From DASUGC01 sp035606665 (GTDB lineage Bacteria; Acidobacteriota; Vicinamibacteria; Vicinamibacterales; SCN-69-37), in the NCBI GenBank assembly GCA_035606665.1, contig DATNEY010000026.1, positions 308,900 to 372,899 of the forward strand: a stretch of 64,000 bases of DNA. Reading direction: 5' to 3'. The position numbers and the translations under genes were made by a program. The notes beneath the pieces were generated by a model. The model ran no database searches and was not told the origin of the DNA. It saw only the letters and a list, made by a program, of their open reading frames with translations. Below, piece by piece: positions 33,042 to 41,887 of the stretch (position 1 is its first letter; each line of letters opens with the position of its first letter).

Positions 33042-33129
33042 CCGCGCACGCTGCACGCTGCAGTCATGACCCTCCGGGTGGGTCACACGGAGTGGAACGA
33101 CAAGTAAGATCTGGTCCCGGGAGATTCCA

Positions 33130-34614
33130 ATGAAGCTCATGCGAACGCCGCTTCTGGCTCTCGTCGCGCTAAGTGCATCGGTCGCGGCGCAGCAGTCGCC
33201 TGCGTCGTATCCGATGCCGACGGGATCGCCGACATCGAATGGGCTCGCGGGGTTCGCGAAGATCCTGTGTTCAGCCGTCTTCGTCAGCGGCCGCCAGCCC
33301 GAGGAAGCCGCAAAGAACAGCGCGTACTTCTTCATGCCACGCGGTGAGGACGCCGACGTTACGTGGAAGATCGATCGTACCGCCGGCGTCGTGACGACGA
33401 CGCGCGGGGAGGTGTCACGAACGGCGAAGTTGCATGGCGATCAGGGATGCATCATCGAGAACCTCGAGAAGCCCGGCATTCATTTCAAGCCGGTCCCCGT
33501 GCGTACGACGCTGCCCGATGCGGCGACGATGGCGTGGCCGATGGGAGACAAGCCGGACCCTTCGCCGCTTCCGGCCGGTGTCGATCGCGCCACGCTCGAT
33601 GCGGCATTGAATGCGGCGTTTTCAGACCCTGCCGCGCTCACACAGGCGTTCCTCGTCGTCCACAAGGGCCGCATCGTTGCGGAGCGCTACGCGCCGGGCG
33701 TGACGAAGGACACCCAGCTCGAGAACTGGTCGATGGGGAAGAGCCTCACGGCGACGTTGTTCGCGCTGCTCGTGAAGGACGGCGTCTACACGATCGATCA
33801 GCCGGCGCCGGTCCCGGCATGGCGGCAGCCCGGCGATCCTCGGGGTCCCATCCGCAACCGCGACCTCCTGCAGATGAGCGCCGGCCTGAAGTTCGTCGGC
33901 AATCAGGAGCCGGGCGGCGGCACTCCGCAGAACACGGTGTTCGATCACTACTACATCTACACCGGTGCCGTGGACGCGTTCGAGTACTCGATCACACGGC
34001 CGGTCGAGTTTCCCGCGGGCACCGACGGCCGGTACCGTAACTCCGATCCGTTGACGATCGGGTACCTGATCAAGCGCGCGGTGCAGGCGAAGGGCGAGGA
34101 GTACCTGACGTTTCCGCAACGGCGTCTCTTCGATCGCATCGGCATCCGGCGCCAGGTGCTCGAGACGGATCCCTGGGGCAACTTCCTGATGACCGGCTAC
34201 GACTACGGCACGGCGCGGAACTGGGCCCGCATTGGCATGTTGTACCTGCAGGACGGAGTGTGGAACGGCCAGCGCCTGCTGCCCGAAGGGTGGACGAAAT
34301 TCGTCAGCACGCCCGCGCCCGCCTGGCGGCGTGCCGAGTACGGCGCGTTCTTCTGGCTGAACGGCGTCGGCAACTGGACCCTGCCGCCCGAGACCTATCT
34401 GGCGGCCGGTGCGGGGGGCCAGAACACTTGGATTGTCCCCGGCCATGACCTCGTGATCGTCCGCCTGGGCCACATGCGGGGCCAGAACGCCGCCCGGCGC
34501 GGCACGAACGAGGCGCTCGGGCTGGTCATGAGGGCGATTGGCTCAACGACGCCAATGACACAAACGACGCCAACGACGCCAAGTTCGGAGGAGTTCGGGG
34601 TTCGCCCTCGGTAA
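33130..34614 (+). CDS. secreted serine hydrolase, class C beta-lactamase-like
   Basis: 494 residues with a signal peptide (TPLLALVALSASVAAQ). The family nucleophile motif SxxK is in NWSMGKSLTATLF near residue 205, and the YxN motif is in GRYRNSDPLTIG near 305. Members include esterases, D-aminopeptidases and DD-peptidase-like enzymes; the substrate is unknown. GGGAG precedes the ATG, and TAAGAT lies further upstream. The last 20 or so residues (STTPMTQTTPTTPSSEEF...) are encoded by the period-9 spacer repeat, so the gene has apparently run on into the spacer after losing its original stop. Confidence 0.82.
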   Translation: MKLMRTPLLALVALSASVAAQQSPASYPMPTGSPTSNGLAGFAKILCSAVFVSGRQPEEAAKNSAYFFMPRGEDADVTWKIDRTAGVVTTTRGEVSRTAKLHGDQGCIIENLEKPGIHFKPVPVRTTLPDAATMAWPMGDKPDPSPLPAGVDRATLDAALNAAFSDPAALTQAFLVVHKGRIVAERYAPGVTKDTQLENWSMGKSLTATLFALLVKDGVYTIDQPAPVPAWRQPGDPRGPIRNRDLLQMSAGLKFVGNQEPGGGTPQNTVFDHYYIYTGAVDAFEYSITRPVEFPAGTDGRYRNSDPLTIGYLIKRAVQAKGEEYLTFPQRRLFDRIGIRRQVLETDPWGNFLMTGYDYGTARNWARIGMLYLQDGVWNGQRLLPEGWTKFVSTPAPAWRRAEYGAFFWLNGVGNWTLPPETYLAAGAGGQNTWIVPGHDLVIVRLGHMRGQNAARRGTNEALGLVMRAIGSTTPMTQTTPTTPSSEEFGVRPR

Positions 34615-34707
34615 GCGAAAACACGGCTGGGTCAGTAAGAAGCCTGATACCCATGGAAGGCCAACGATTGGCGTCGTTCGTGTCATTGGCGTCGTTCCCG
34701 TCGTTGT
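34545..34707. repeat. period-9 spacer repeat, inverted (AACGACGCC / GGCGTCGTT units)
   Basis: Left: AACGACGCC, AATGACACA, AACGACGCC, AACGACGCC. Then about 80 bp without clear period. Right, 34661-34707: GGCGTCGTT, CGTGTCATT, GGCGTCGTT, CCCGTCGTT. The halves are complementary. The left half is translated as the tail of the serine hydrolase. Confidence 0.85.
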
Positions 34708-34754
34708 AATATGCACCTCGAACTTTCCCCCGGAATGAACCCCCACGGAGGCCT

Positions 34755-37712
34755 ATGAAGACTCGCTCGTCGCTAAATTTCCGCAGCGGCTGGTCGCGGC
34801 GGACGCGCATCAGCGTGATCGCGATCGCCGCCCTGCTGCCGCTGACGCTCGTGGCCCAGCAGGCCGCCGCGCCACAGGCGCAGCGTTCGCTGCTGTCGCC
34901 TGGAACCGCCACCTCGATCCCGTTCACCGGTGATGGCTGGCAGGACAAGGTCCTGACGCACGAGGGCTACGTGATGCCGCCGCCGGAGCTGGCGGGCGCC
35001 GTTCTCGCCCCGCGCGAGATGAACGTTTCCCTGGGCAACCCGAGCCCCGATCGCAAGTGGTTCCTGGATGACATCGGCGACGGCCCGGTGCCGATGACGA
35101 TCTTCGGCAAGCCCTTCGACGAGCTCGGTGGCGTGTTCATCGACTTCAAGGCGAACCGCCTCCGGTCGGTGACCCTGCGGAACACGATTGGGTTGCAGAT
35201 CATCTCCGCCGCAGACGGCTCGCGGAAGACGCTGGCCACGCCGGCCAACACGCGCGTGACGAACGCGCGGTGGACGGCGGACGGCACGGGCGTGCTGTAC
35301 ATGACGCTCGGCGAGGACAACTCGCAAGTCTGGGTGACCGACGTCGCGACGAACAAGCCGCGCCAGATCACGAAGACCGGGCTGCTCACGACGTTCGTCA
35401 CGAACTTTGACCTCATCAACAACGGCAAGTCGCTCGTCGCGGTGTTTCCTCCGGACGGACGCTCGGCGCGTCCGCTGCCGCCAAGCGTTCCGGCAGGTCC
35501 CGAGGTGTCGATCTCGATGGACGCCGACAAGAACCGCCTGCGGACGTATCCGAGCCTTATGAAGACGCCGTACGACCAGCAGTTGCTCGAATGGCACGCG
35601 ACTGGGCAGATCGGGATCGTCGATCTCGCGACTGGAGCCATCACGAAATTTGGTAAGCCGGCCATGATTACGGCCGTTGACGTCTCGCCGGACGGCAGGT
35701 ACGCGCGCGTGACGCGCATGACCAAACCGTTCTCCTACATCGTCCCGGTCAGCAGCTTCGGGTCCATCGAAGAAGTGTGGGACGCGAGCGGCACCGCGCT
35801 GGCCAAGCTCAGCGAGCGGCAGTTGAATCTCGGTGCTCCGGCGGCGAATCTCGATCCGCTCGACCCACAGGCACCGCCCGCCGGCGGCGGTGGCGGCCGG
35901 GGCGGCGGTGGGGTTGTCAACGGCAAGCGCGATCTCATGTGGCGCGAGGACGGTCAGGGCTTCAACTATCTGCAGCTCGAGCCTCCACCACCGGCGGCGA
36001 ACAACGGAGGCCGCGGAGGAAGAGCCGGAGCGAATGGGGCGGGGAATAACGGAGGCGCGGATCCCGCACAGGTGGCCGATCCACCGCAGCAGGCGGCGGG
36101 CCAGAACCCGCAGGCGGCCGGGGCGACGGGTGGTCGCGGCGCGAACGCGCAGCAACCGCCGCGCAAGGATCGCCTGATGCACTGGGCGCCGCCGTTCACG
36201 GACGCGAGCGCCAAGCTCATCTACGAAAACCCGACGCAGATGTCGAACGTTCGCTTCTCGCAGGACGGCTCCATCATTTTCTTCACCGAGAACAACAACA
36301 CCGTCGCGATGTTCGTGAACGACATGACGACGAAGTACACGATCGCCCGCGGCGGCGGCCGCGGTGCTGATGGCGGCGGCCGCGCCGGTGGTGGCGGACA
36401 GGCCGGCGGCCGCGGCGGTGCTGGCGGCGACAGCCCGGCCGGTACGCTGATGTCCGCGCTGGGCTCGGTCTCGCCGAAGAGCATCGGCGGTGGCGTGCCC
36501 GTCATGCTGTCTGCCGACGGCACGAGCGTCTATCTGCAGAGTGGCGGCGGCGGTGGCGGCCGCGGCGGTGGTGGCGGCGGCGGAGGCCGGGGCGCGAACG
36601 CGGTACCGCCGAAGCCGTTCGTCGACAAGGTCAACATCAAGACCGGCGAGAAGATGCGCCTGTTCGAGGGCGAGAACACGGGCATCACGGAAACCATTAC
36701 GACCGTGATCGATCCCGAAATGAAGAAGCTGGTCGTCACGCGCCAGAACGCGACGACGCCCCCGCAGCAGTTCCTGTTCGACAACGGCAACCGCAAGCAG
36801 CTCACGAACAACGAGGATCTGTTCCCGGATCTCACGCGGATGGTGGTGAAGCGCTTCGAAGTCACGCGCGCCGACGGCTTCACGTTCCGGACGATCGTGT
36901 ATCTGCCGTCTGACTACAAGGAAGGCACCCGGTTGCCGGGCTTCTTCTGGTTCTATCCCTACGAGTACACGTCGCAGGAGGAGTTCAACAACGCGACCAA
37001 CGGCGGCGCGTCGCCCGCGTTCTCATTGAACGACCCGACGAACTTCCCGAACTTCGGCTCGCTCACGAAGCAGTTCTTCACGCGTCTCGGCTACGCGGTC
37101 ATCGAGAACCAGTCGCCGATCATCGGCGCTACCGGCGCGATGAACAACAACTACGTGAACGATCTCCGGAACAACCTGGCGGCGACGATTGACGAGCTCG
37201 ACAAGCGCATGCTCGTGGATCGCACGCGGCTGGCGATCGGCGGCCACAGCTACGGCGCGTTCTCAACGGTTAACGCGATGGTCAACACGCCGTTCTTCAA
37301 AGCCGGCATCGCGGGTGACGGCGCCTACAACCGCACGCTCACGCCGCTCGGCTTCCAGAGCGAGCGTCGCGACCTGTGGGAGGCGCCGAACGTCTACCTC
37401 GACATGTCGCCCTTCTTGAAGGCGAATCAGCTCTCAGGCGCGCTGCTGATGTACCACGGCATGCACGACCAGAATGTCGGCACGGACCCGATCAACTCGG
37501 TCCGCCTGTTCCACGCGCTGAACGGCCTCGGCAAGACGGTATCGCTCTACCGCTATCCGTTCGAAGATCACGGTCCCGCGGCGCGTGAAACGCTGCTCGA
37601 CCTGTGGTCGCGCTGGGCCGCGTGGCTCGACAAGTACGTCAAGAACCCGCAGCCGCTGAACAAGCCGGCCGCGGCGGCGACGCCGAACAGGGGCGGAGGC
37701 GGAGGACGGTAG
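34755..37712 (+). CDS. secreted S9 (prolyl oligopeptidase)-family peptidase with glycine/arginine-rich insertions
   Basis: 985 residues: a signal peptide (ISVIAIAALLPLTLVAQ), a beta-propeller (WTADGTGVLYMTLGE, VSPDGRYARV, FSQDGSIIFF) and a C-terminal alpha/beta hydrolase. The catalytic serine is in GGHSYGAF near residue 831; the aspartate is near 903 (GMHDQNVGTD) and the histidine near 938 (FEDHGP). Three low-complexity inserts interrupt the propeller at about residues 375-395, 415-475 and 535-620 (runs of G with R, A and N), and the protein ends RGGGGGR. These inserts are absent from typical S9 enzymes. GGAG precedes the ATG. It probably degrades peptides outside the cell. Confidence 0.88.
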   Translation: MKTRSSLNFRSGWSRRTRISVIAIAALLPLTLVAQQAAAPQAQRSLLSPGTATSIPFTGDGWQDKVLTHEGYVMPPPELAGAVLAPREMNVSLGNPSPDRKWFLDDIGDGPVPMTIFGKPFDELGGVFIDFKANRLRSVTLRNTIGLQIISAADGSRKTLATPANTRVTNARWTADGTGVLYMTLGEDNSQVWVTDVATNKPRQITKTGLLTTFVTNFDLINNGKSLVAVFPPDGRSARPLPPSVPAGPEVSISMDADKNRLRTYPSLMKTPYDQQLLEWHATGQIGIVDLATGAITKFGKPAMITAVDVSPDGRYARVTRMTKPFSYIVPVSSFGSIEEVWDASGTALAKLSERQLNLGAPAANLDPLDPQAPPAGGGGGRGGGGVVNGKRDLMWREDGQGFNYLQLEPPPPAANNGGRGGRAGANGAGNNGGADPAQVADPPQQAAGQNPQAAGATGGRGANAQQPPRKDRLMHWAPPFTDASAKLIYENPTQMSNVRFSQDGSIIFFTENNNTVAMFVNDMTTKYTIARGGGRGADGGGRAGGGGQAGGRGGAGGDSPAGTLMSALGSVSPKSIGGGVPVMLSADGTSVYLQSGGGGGGRGGGGGGGGRGANAVPPKPFVDKVNIKTGEKMRLFEGENTGITETITTVIDPEMKKLVVTRQNATTPPQQFLFDNGNRKQLTNNEDLFPDLTRMVVKRFEVTRADGFTFRTIVYLPSDYKEGTRLPGFFWFYPYEYTSQEEFNNATNGGASPAFSLNDPTNFPNFGSLTKQFFTRLGYAVIENQSPIIGATGAMNNNYVNDLRNNLAATIDELDKRMLVDRTRLAIGGHSYGAFSTVNAMVNTPFFKAGIAGDGAYNRTLTPLGFQSERRDLWEAPNVYLDMSPFLKANQLSGALLMYHGMHDQNVGTDPINSVRLFHALNGLGKTVSLYRYPFEDHGPAARETLLDLWSRWAAWLDKYVKNPQPLNKPAAAATPNRGGGGGR

Positions 37713-37724
37713 GACTGACGCTGT

Positions 37725-37830
37725 AACGACGGGAACGAACGACGGGAACGACCGGGAACTGAAAGGCACTTGTTACAAGAGCTTTTTGTTCCCATTTGTT
37801 CCCGTCGTTCTCATTTGTTCCCACTTGTTG
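37725..37830. repeat. period-9 spacer repeat, inverted (AACGACGGG / TTTGTTCCC units)
   Basis: Left: ACGACGGGA, ACGAACGAC, GGGAACGAC. Right: TTGTTCCCA, TTTGTTCCC, GTCGTTCTC. The halves pair partly. It lies between convergent genes and encodes the last residues of the propeller protein on the minus strand. Confidence 0.8.
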
Positions 37831-38854
37831 TACTGAACTGATAACAACCCGGCGTCACCAACACCCTGCCGTCTTTCGTGAAGAAGAGGCTGTTGGCGGC
37901 GATTGCAGTGGCGCCTTTGAACTGCACCGTCCGCACCTTCTGACCTTCCTTGTCGTACACGTACGTGTACGGCTCGACCAGAGACACCCACAGACGACCT
38001 GAAGGATCGACCGCCGCGGCTCGTACGAGCGGCGGGACGATGGGCAGGCCGCGACCTTCGGCCGTGTCGCGGCGGGGCCACGTCGTTGGCAGCGACTGGA
38101 CGTGCCTGTCGAGCTCGATGCCTTCAACGTGCCGTTCGAAGACCAGCGCTCCATTCGCGTCGTACTTCTGGAACTTCGGCACGCCCGTCATGAACACGAA
38201 GTAGTAGCCGCCGCCAGGATCCGCGAGTGGAAGGCCCATGTTCATCGCAAGATGCACGTCCGCGTCGCGCTCGTGGCCCGTCGGCCGCAGCGTGCCGATC
38301 TGCCGGATCACCGTGCCGCTGTTGTCGATCTCGGAGAAGAGCGCGCCCGTTTCCGGACGGTTGACCAGAAAGGTCTTGCCGGTGAACGACATGGATCCGA
38401 CGCCATTCAGAATGAGCGGGCCGAGCGAGAGGCGCGGGGCTGAACGGGTCTGCAGGTAGAAGCCCCCAATGAGCGTGCCGCTGGTGCTGAAGTATTGAAT
38501 CCGCTCGAGCGCATTCGGCGCGTCGGCGACGGCCAGGATGTCGTCGGAGGACAGCGCGAGCACGCCGGGCCGCAGGACTTTGCCCTCCTCGAAGCCGACC
38601 ACGAGCACTTTGCGTACAGACGTCTTCTGGCGGTTGACCGCGTAGAGCGTGTGCGCGCGGCGGTCGAGCACGATCGACTCGCCGGTCGATGTCTCGGCGA
38701 AACCAATCGCGTCAGAAAACTGTCCGACGATATGCGCGGGAAGGCCGCCGGTGGCGTTCAGGATCTCGGCCGGGAGATGTCTTCCGGCCGCGCCGGTGCC
38801 GGCAACAGCGCCCGCAACGATCAGGCAGCCGAGCGGCGGGAGGAAGCGGCGCAC
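37811..38854 (-). CDS. secreted beta-propeller protein (NHL/six-bladed type)
   Basis: 347 residues: a signal peptide (PLGCLIVAGAVAGTGA), then propeller-like blades (SIVLDRRAHTLYAVNRQ, DILAVADAPNALERIQYFSTSGTLIGG, ALFSEIDNSGTVIRQIG, KYDANGALVFERHV, AAAVDPSGRLWVSLVEPYTYVYDKEG). No catalytic site is recognised; it is likely a binding protein. It begins 9 nt after the kinase stop and belongs to the sigma-kinase operon, so it may be a target or sensor of that system. The TAGACT 6 nt before its GTG includes the kinase stop codon. The C-terminal tail (YQFSTTSGNK) is encoded by the spacer repeat. Confidence 0.7.
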   Translation of the reverse strand: MRRFLPPLGCLIVAGAVAGTGAAGRHLPAEILNATGGLPAHIVGQFSDAIGFAETSTGESIVLDRRAHTLYAVNRQKTSVRKVLVVGFEEGKVLRPGVLALSSDDILAVADAPNALERIQYFSTSGTLIGGFYLQTRSAPRLSLGPLILNGVGSMSFTGKTFLVNRPETGALFSEIDNSGTVIRQIGTLRPTGHERDADVHLAMNMGLPLADPGGGYYFVFMTGVPKFQKYDANGALVFERHVEGIELDRHVQSLPTTWPRRDTAEGRGLPIVPPLVRAAAVDPSGRLWVSLVEPYTYVYDKEGQKVRTVQFKGATAIAANSLFFTKDGRVLVTPGCYQFSTTSGNK

Positions 38855-38860
38855 GCCTGC

Positions 38861-38866
38861 AGTCTA
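38861..38866 (-). promoter_or_regulatory. possible internal -10 (TAGACT) before the propeller gene
   Basis: It ends 6 nt before the GTG at 38854, matching the leaderless pattern. Its TAG is also the kinase stop codon, so the match may be coincidental. Confidence 0.25.
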
Positions 38867-41857
38867 GCGCGGCACGAGCCTCGTGCCGGCCATCACGTCC
38901 TGAATGCCGCGATCCGGCCGGATGAGAGCGATCGCCGCGCCCGCGAAGAAGATCGCGGCCAGACCAAACGTCAGGATTTCCTTCGGCGCGTCCATCAGCC
39001 AGAAAGCGATACGCGTCGAGGTGCGGCTCATGTCGAGACTGCTTCCCGCACTCTGAAAGAGAGTCGCATAGAAGACCGTCCAGATGGCCGCAATCGCGAG
39101 GACAGGGGACCAGGCGATGACCGCGCGCAGGAACGACCTGAATCGGCTTGCCGGTTGTCCGTTCGAATCGACAAGCGTCAGTCCCAATGCACCCAGGACG
39201 AGTCCGCCTCTCACCACGAGCGCCGACGGAAGCGCGACAAGCATCGTGAAGATCAATTGAACCGCCAACACCAGCGCGGCGATTTCCCACCAGCTCAGAT
39301 CGACCTCGACAGGATTCTCGTGTGCGCCGATCAGGTCTTTCAGGACAGCCCGCGCCGTCGCGAGTTCGTTTTCTGTCGGCGCCGGATACGTCGCGAGCAG
39401 GCGATCGGCCTGCGGCTTGAACCTTCGGAGCTCCGGCGCAAATGGTGATGCGACCGAGCCGGCGTCCATCAACTCGCGCTGGAACCTGCCGGCCACGTAC
39501 ACCTCGAGGGCGGCATGCTCCTTTGTGTCGAGGAACGCAGGCCTGCGTCCTTCGTCGGTCTCTTTGAGCAGATAGAGATAGAACTGCAATGCATTCGCGC
39601 CTGACGCGCGCGCCGTCCGTGTCAAGGGAATTGCAATCGCGGCAATCAACAGCATGACCAGCGCGGGGGCGGCGATGATGCCCAGGTGGGCGAGGCGGCG
39701 CGAGCGCGTGACTTCGGCTGGTCCCTGCGCCAGCTCGCGACAGGTGCGAGCGGCCTCGGCAGCAGTCGAAATGGATCCCTCTCGCAGCCCTTCGAGCCAC
39801 TGGCTTGCGGAGAGCGGGAGCCTTGTCGATGCGGCATGACTCAGCCCGAGGTTGGCGACGGACCAGAGGAACCTGCCCACGTTGTCCGCGGACTCGAGGT
39901 GGACGTCTGCCGGCGCACCGGGTGCGGCAAAGTCGAGGACGACGGCATGATTGTCGTCGGTGATCCACACACGGCTGTGTTGCAGGACCAGATTGGAATC
40001 GTCCTGGCCGCCCGCGCGCGCTTCATCTGACAGGTCGAGTAACCAGCGCTTGATCGCCTTCCAGGTGCGTGGTTGACGCGTCGCGAGATAGAGAGGCGTG
40101 CCGCGCGGCGCGTCGTACGCGTCCCACGCTTCCACCGAGTTCCTGGTCTCTGACAGCCAGCGCAGCCGGGTCGATCTGCCGAGGTTTCGACGTTCGACGG
40201 GTACTGGAGGCGAATCCACCAGCAGCCTGTGAATCCAAATCTGCCGGCGGAGGCCCGGATCGAACGCAGCGAGCAGCTCACCGCTGTCCGTCCGGCCCAG
40301 CGAGCCCGTGACCTCGTAGGGACCGAGCATTTCCCTCAGAGCGGCAGGTTCCAGCCGTTCGAATGAAGATGCCGCCTGTCGGGACTGATCAACAGTTCGA
40401 GTGACCACCCTCGTCCTCGTCACGAGGTCGTGAATCGCCGCCCACCCGTTTGAGCGCGTGGCTGTCGCGAAGATGGCCGCCAGCAACCCGAGATCCAGAA
40501 TGGTTGGCCACCAGACGGCCGTTGGATACGTCGCGCTGAGGACCTTGAACAGCACATCGGGTAAGCAGTAGATCGCTGCCCGTCCAATGGCTCTCGGTCC
40601 GATGCCAGGCCGGCCGTCGACACCAACCACACGCAAGCCGAAGATTTGTTTTCCGAGCGATCGGCCGAAGAGTCCCTCGCCAATCGAGAAGTAGAGCAAC
40701 GTCACAAACGGACCGGTCCATGACGGCAGGGCGCGGGGGAGTCCCGTCGTCTGCTGCACCGACACATGGACGGCCATTCCCACCATTCCGAGCATGAACA
40801 GGATCGTCGCGTCCGTGAAGCCGGCGACAAAGCGCAACGGAAGTGTCGCGGGAGCCGCTGCCCCGGATGCATACGGCTGGAGCTCTCGCGCGAGAACGGC
40901 ATAGGACGACGGTCTGGCGCGTGACTCGTGCGCGAGGCATCGCATCACGATCCGGGAAAGCGATCGCGGGACTTCGGGCCGCCGCTTCGACACCGGCATC
41001 GGCGCCTCGGCCGACATGCGGCTCACGAGCGACGGCACGTCGGACTCGTCGAACGGGGGCCGGCCGGTCAGCAGGTAGTACAACGTCGCGCCGACGGCAT
41101 AGATATCCGAGCTCACGTCGAGCGGCGCGCCTTTCAGTTGCTCCGGTGAAGCGAACTGCGGCGTGCCGCGAAATCCGCCGGACATCGCCGGTTGCGCCGC
41201 GTCACGGGCGAGCGTAGACACCGACAACCCGAAGTCGCCGACCTTGACGGTGCCGTCGGCATCAATGAAGCAGTTGCCCGGCTTGATATCGCGGTGCAGC
41301 ACTCCGGCGGCCGCGGCCGCGTCCAGGCCGGCGATGACCTGCAGTATCGCGTCGACGGCATCCGCGATTGGCAGAGGACCGTTCGCCTTGACGCGATCCT
41401 TCAGTGTCCCGCCGGGCAGGAGTTCCATCGAGATTGCGGGGACGCCTTCGATCTCTTCGCTGCCGAACACGTACACCGAGTTCGGATGGCTGATCGATGC
41501 CGCGAGCTGGCCCTCACGCAGGAAGCGCGCGCGATCGCGCGAATCGCCCAGCGCCTGCGACAGCACCTTCAAGGCGATCCGGCGGCTGCTGTCGAGGTGC
41601 TCGGCCGCGTAGACCTCACCCATGCCGCCCCGTCCAAGCGGCCGCTCGATTCGGTACCGGCCAAAGGACTCGCCGGCCGCCAGTCTGAACGGCGCGGACC
41701 TAGTGCCGCCCTGCTCCGAGCCGGACGTCACGGTTCCGATCGAGTGCGACAGAGCCCCGGCCGCCATGAGGCATGCCGGGCAGAGTCCGTCAAGGTTCTC
41801 CAGGGAGACGTCGGCGCCGCAGCGCGGACAGCGGCCCAGGCCCGGTGATTCGCTCAT
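38864..41857 (-). CDS. membrane Ser/Thr kinase with two RDD domains and an inner pseudokinase-like domain
   Basis: 997 residues in this order. A zinc ribbon (CPRCG...CPAC, residues 10-29). An active-looking Hanks kinase at about 65-335: GRGGMGEVY, lysine in IALKVL, LHRDIKPGN, DFGLS, FASPEQ. An RDD-type membrane domain at about 345-490 (FVAGFTDATILFML, FGRSLGKQIFGLRVV). A second kinase-like module at about 515-720 with GSLGRTDSGELLAAF, no VAIK lysine, no HRD, and LDFAAPG in place of DFG. Then a membrane helix, an outer segment and a second RDD-like block (VLGALGLTLVDSNGQPASRFRSFLRA, near 900) to the end. Cotranscribed with the sigma factor 30 bp upstream. Likely a membrane sensor acting on that sigma factor. 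Confidence 0.85.
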   Translation of the reverse strand: MSESPGLGRCPRCGADVSLENLDGLCPACLMAAGALSHSIGTVTSGSEQGGTRSAPFRLAAGESFGRYRIERPLGRGGMGEVYAAEHLDSSRRIALKVLSQALGDSRDRARFLREGQLAASISHPNSVYVFGSEEIEGVPAISMELLPGGTLKDRVKANGPLPIADAVDAILQVIAGLDAAAAAGVLHRDIKPGNCFIDADGTVKVGDFGLSVSTLARDAAQPAMSGGFRGTPQFASPEQLKGAPLDVSSDIYAVGATLYYLLTGRPPFDESDVPSLVSRMSAEAPMPVSKRRPEVPRSLSRIVMRCLAHESRARPSSYAVLARELQPYASGAAAPATLPLRFVAGFTDATILFMLGMVGMAVHVSVQQTTGLPRALPSWTGPFVTLLYFSIGEGLFGRSLGKQIFGLRVVGVDGRPGIGPRAIGRAAIYCLPDVLFKVLSATYPTAVWWPTILDLGLLAAIFATATRSNGWAAIHDLVTRTRVVTRTVDQSRQAASSFERLEPAALREMLGPYEVTGSLGRTDSGELLAAFDPGLRRQIWIHRLLVDSPPVPVERRNLGRSTRLRWLSETRNSVEAWDAYDAPRGTPLYLATRQPRTWKAIKRWLLDLSDEARAGGQDDSNLVLQHSRVWITDDNHAVVLDFAAPGAPADVHLESADNVGRFLWSVANLGLSHAASTRLPLSASQWLEGLREGSISTAAEAARTCRELAQGPAEVTRSRRLAHLGIIAAPALVMLLIAAIAIPLTRTARASGANALQFYLYLLKETDEGRRPAFLDTKEHAALEVYVAGRFQRELMDAGSVASPFAPELRRFKPQADRLLATYPAPTENELATARAVLKDLIGAHENPVEVDLSWWEIAALVLAVQLIFTMLVALPSALVVRGGLVLGALGLTLVDSNGQPASRFRSFLRAVIAWSPVLAIAAIWTVFYATLFQSAGSSLDMSRTSTRIAFWLMDAPKEILTFGLAAIFFAGAAIALIRPDRGIQDVMAGTRLVPR

Positions 41858-41887
41858 GTAGGGATCTGAAGCAAGTGCGGCTGGTTG

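Noticed and set aside
35870..36600. DNA microsatellite or mobile insertion in the S9 gene
   Set aside because: GGC-rich runs keep the reading frame and vary at wobble positions, so they look like coding low complexity rather than an insertion.
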